Shown here in pieces: positions 63,949-64,000 of a stretch of DNA of 64,000 bases. This DNA is from JANMCE01 sp963791625 (GTDB taxonomy: Bacteria; Actinomycetota; Acidimicrobiia; Acidimicrobiales; Ilumatobacteraceae). The stretch lies in contig CAWBTA010000009.1 in NCBI GenBank assembly GCA_963791625.1, positions 1-64,000 on the forward strand. The letters are read 5' to 3'. The position numbers were made by a program, and so were the translations under genes. The notes under the pieces were generated by a model. That model did no database searches. It saw only the letters and a program-made list of their open reading frames with translations, and was not told the origin of the DNA. Within the stretch, counting starts at the first letter, position 1; each line of letters opens with the position of its first letter.

Positions 63949-64000
63949 ATGGAGGCATTGCGGCGAATTCCGGTTCGAAAGGCTGTGAGGCTCGATACGG
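63949..64000 (+). CDS. Start of an unidentified gene (truncated by window edge)
   Basis: An ATG at 63949 is preceded by GGAGGA 3 to 8 bases upstream and opens a frame MEALRRIPVRKAVRLDT that runs to the edge of the window. Only 17 codons are visible, so no family can be named. It is divergent from the ECF sigma gene, with 76 bases between starts. Confidence 0.45.
   Translation, partial: MEALRRIPVRKAVRLDT

Overview
The window is a high-GC bacterial chromosome segment, densely packed, with GTG and TTG starts next to ATG and many 1-4 base gene overlaps. NucS instead of MutS/MutL, an actinobacterial multifunctional 2-oxoglutarate decarboxylase, F420-type luciferase-like enzymes, a GTP-dependent PEP carboxykinase, a UvrD2-like helicase with a C-terminal HRDC domain, a 13E12/DUF222 HNH protein and surface modules of the 'RLLDSR...VDVVGWF' type point to Actinomycetota. 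I infer class Acidimicrobiia (Ilumatobacter-like), but this is inference from gene content only.

Layout. 1-6.7 kb is a conserved minus-strand housekeeping operon (rsmD, coaD, coiled-coil protein, DUF177, rpmF, plsX, acpP, rnc, mutM, smc; smc runs off the left edge). 6.7-11.9 kb is an accessory block lying between rsmD and recG, genes that are usually close together in Actinobacteria. It holds a zinc ribbon, a secreted FN3 protein, an M20 peptidase, a methyltransferase, a DinB protein and an HNH gene, plus decayed 3' ends of a second M20/methyltransferase pair. 11.9-16.3 kb is recG, a DAK/FakA-like kinase and, divergently, rpmB with a cold-shock-like gene. 16.4-30 kb is metabolic: PEP carboxykinase, two luciferase-like oxidoreductases, a PIG-L deacetylase, a CoA-transferase, a PhoX-like secreted phosphatase, a PIN/ribbon-helix-helix toxin-antitoxin pair, a TetR-controlled epimerase with visible operators, and galactokinase. 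30-35.7 kb has nucleic-acid enzymes (UvrD2, an AbiEi-DUF559 protein, exonuclease III, an NYN ribonuclease with a histone-H1-like tail). 35.8-51.5 kb has 2-oxoglutarate decarboxylase, a cupredoxin, a PuuD-like membrane protein, an EAL protein, EttA, a CysQ-like phosphatase, a DUF3048 surface protein with three tandem repeats, an ABC1 kinase and nucS. 51.5-64 kb has a beta-lactamase-fold lipoprotein, a second AbiEi-DUF559 gene between twin palindromes, an SDR, a geranylgeranyl-reductase-like flavoprotein, nitronate monooxygenase, a Uma2 nuclease, an M20 peptidase, an MFS transporter and an ECF sigma operon with a MscS-like channel.

Two points govern interpretation. First, ten genes are broken by thirteen frameshifts, and every one is repaired by removing exactly one base, after which each gene length divides by three. 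This looks like systematic single-base insertion errors rather than gene decay. Second, the most distinctive biology is the pair of AbiEi-like/DUF559 (Vsr-fold) genes, each with a long perfect palindrome just upstream and one bracketed by two nearly identical palindromes. That arrangement could be an autoregulated or palindrome-mobilising selfish element. No tRNA, rRNA, CRISPR array, prophage or insertion sequence transposase was seen.
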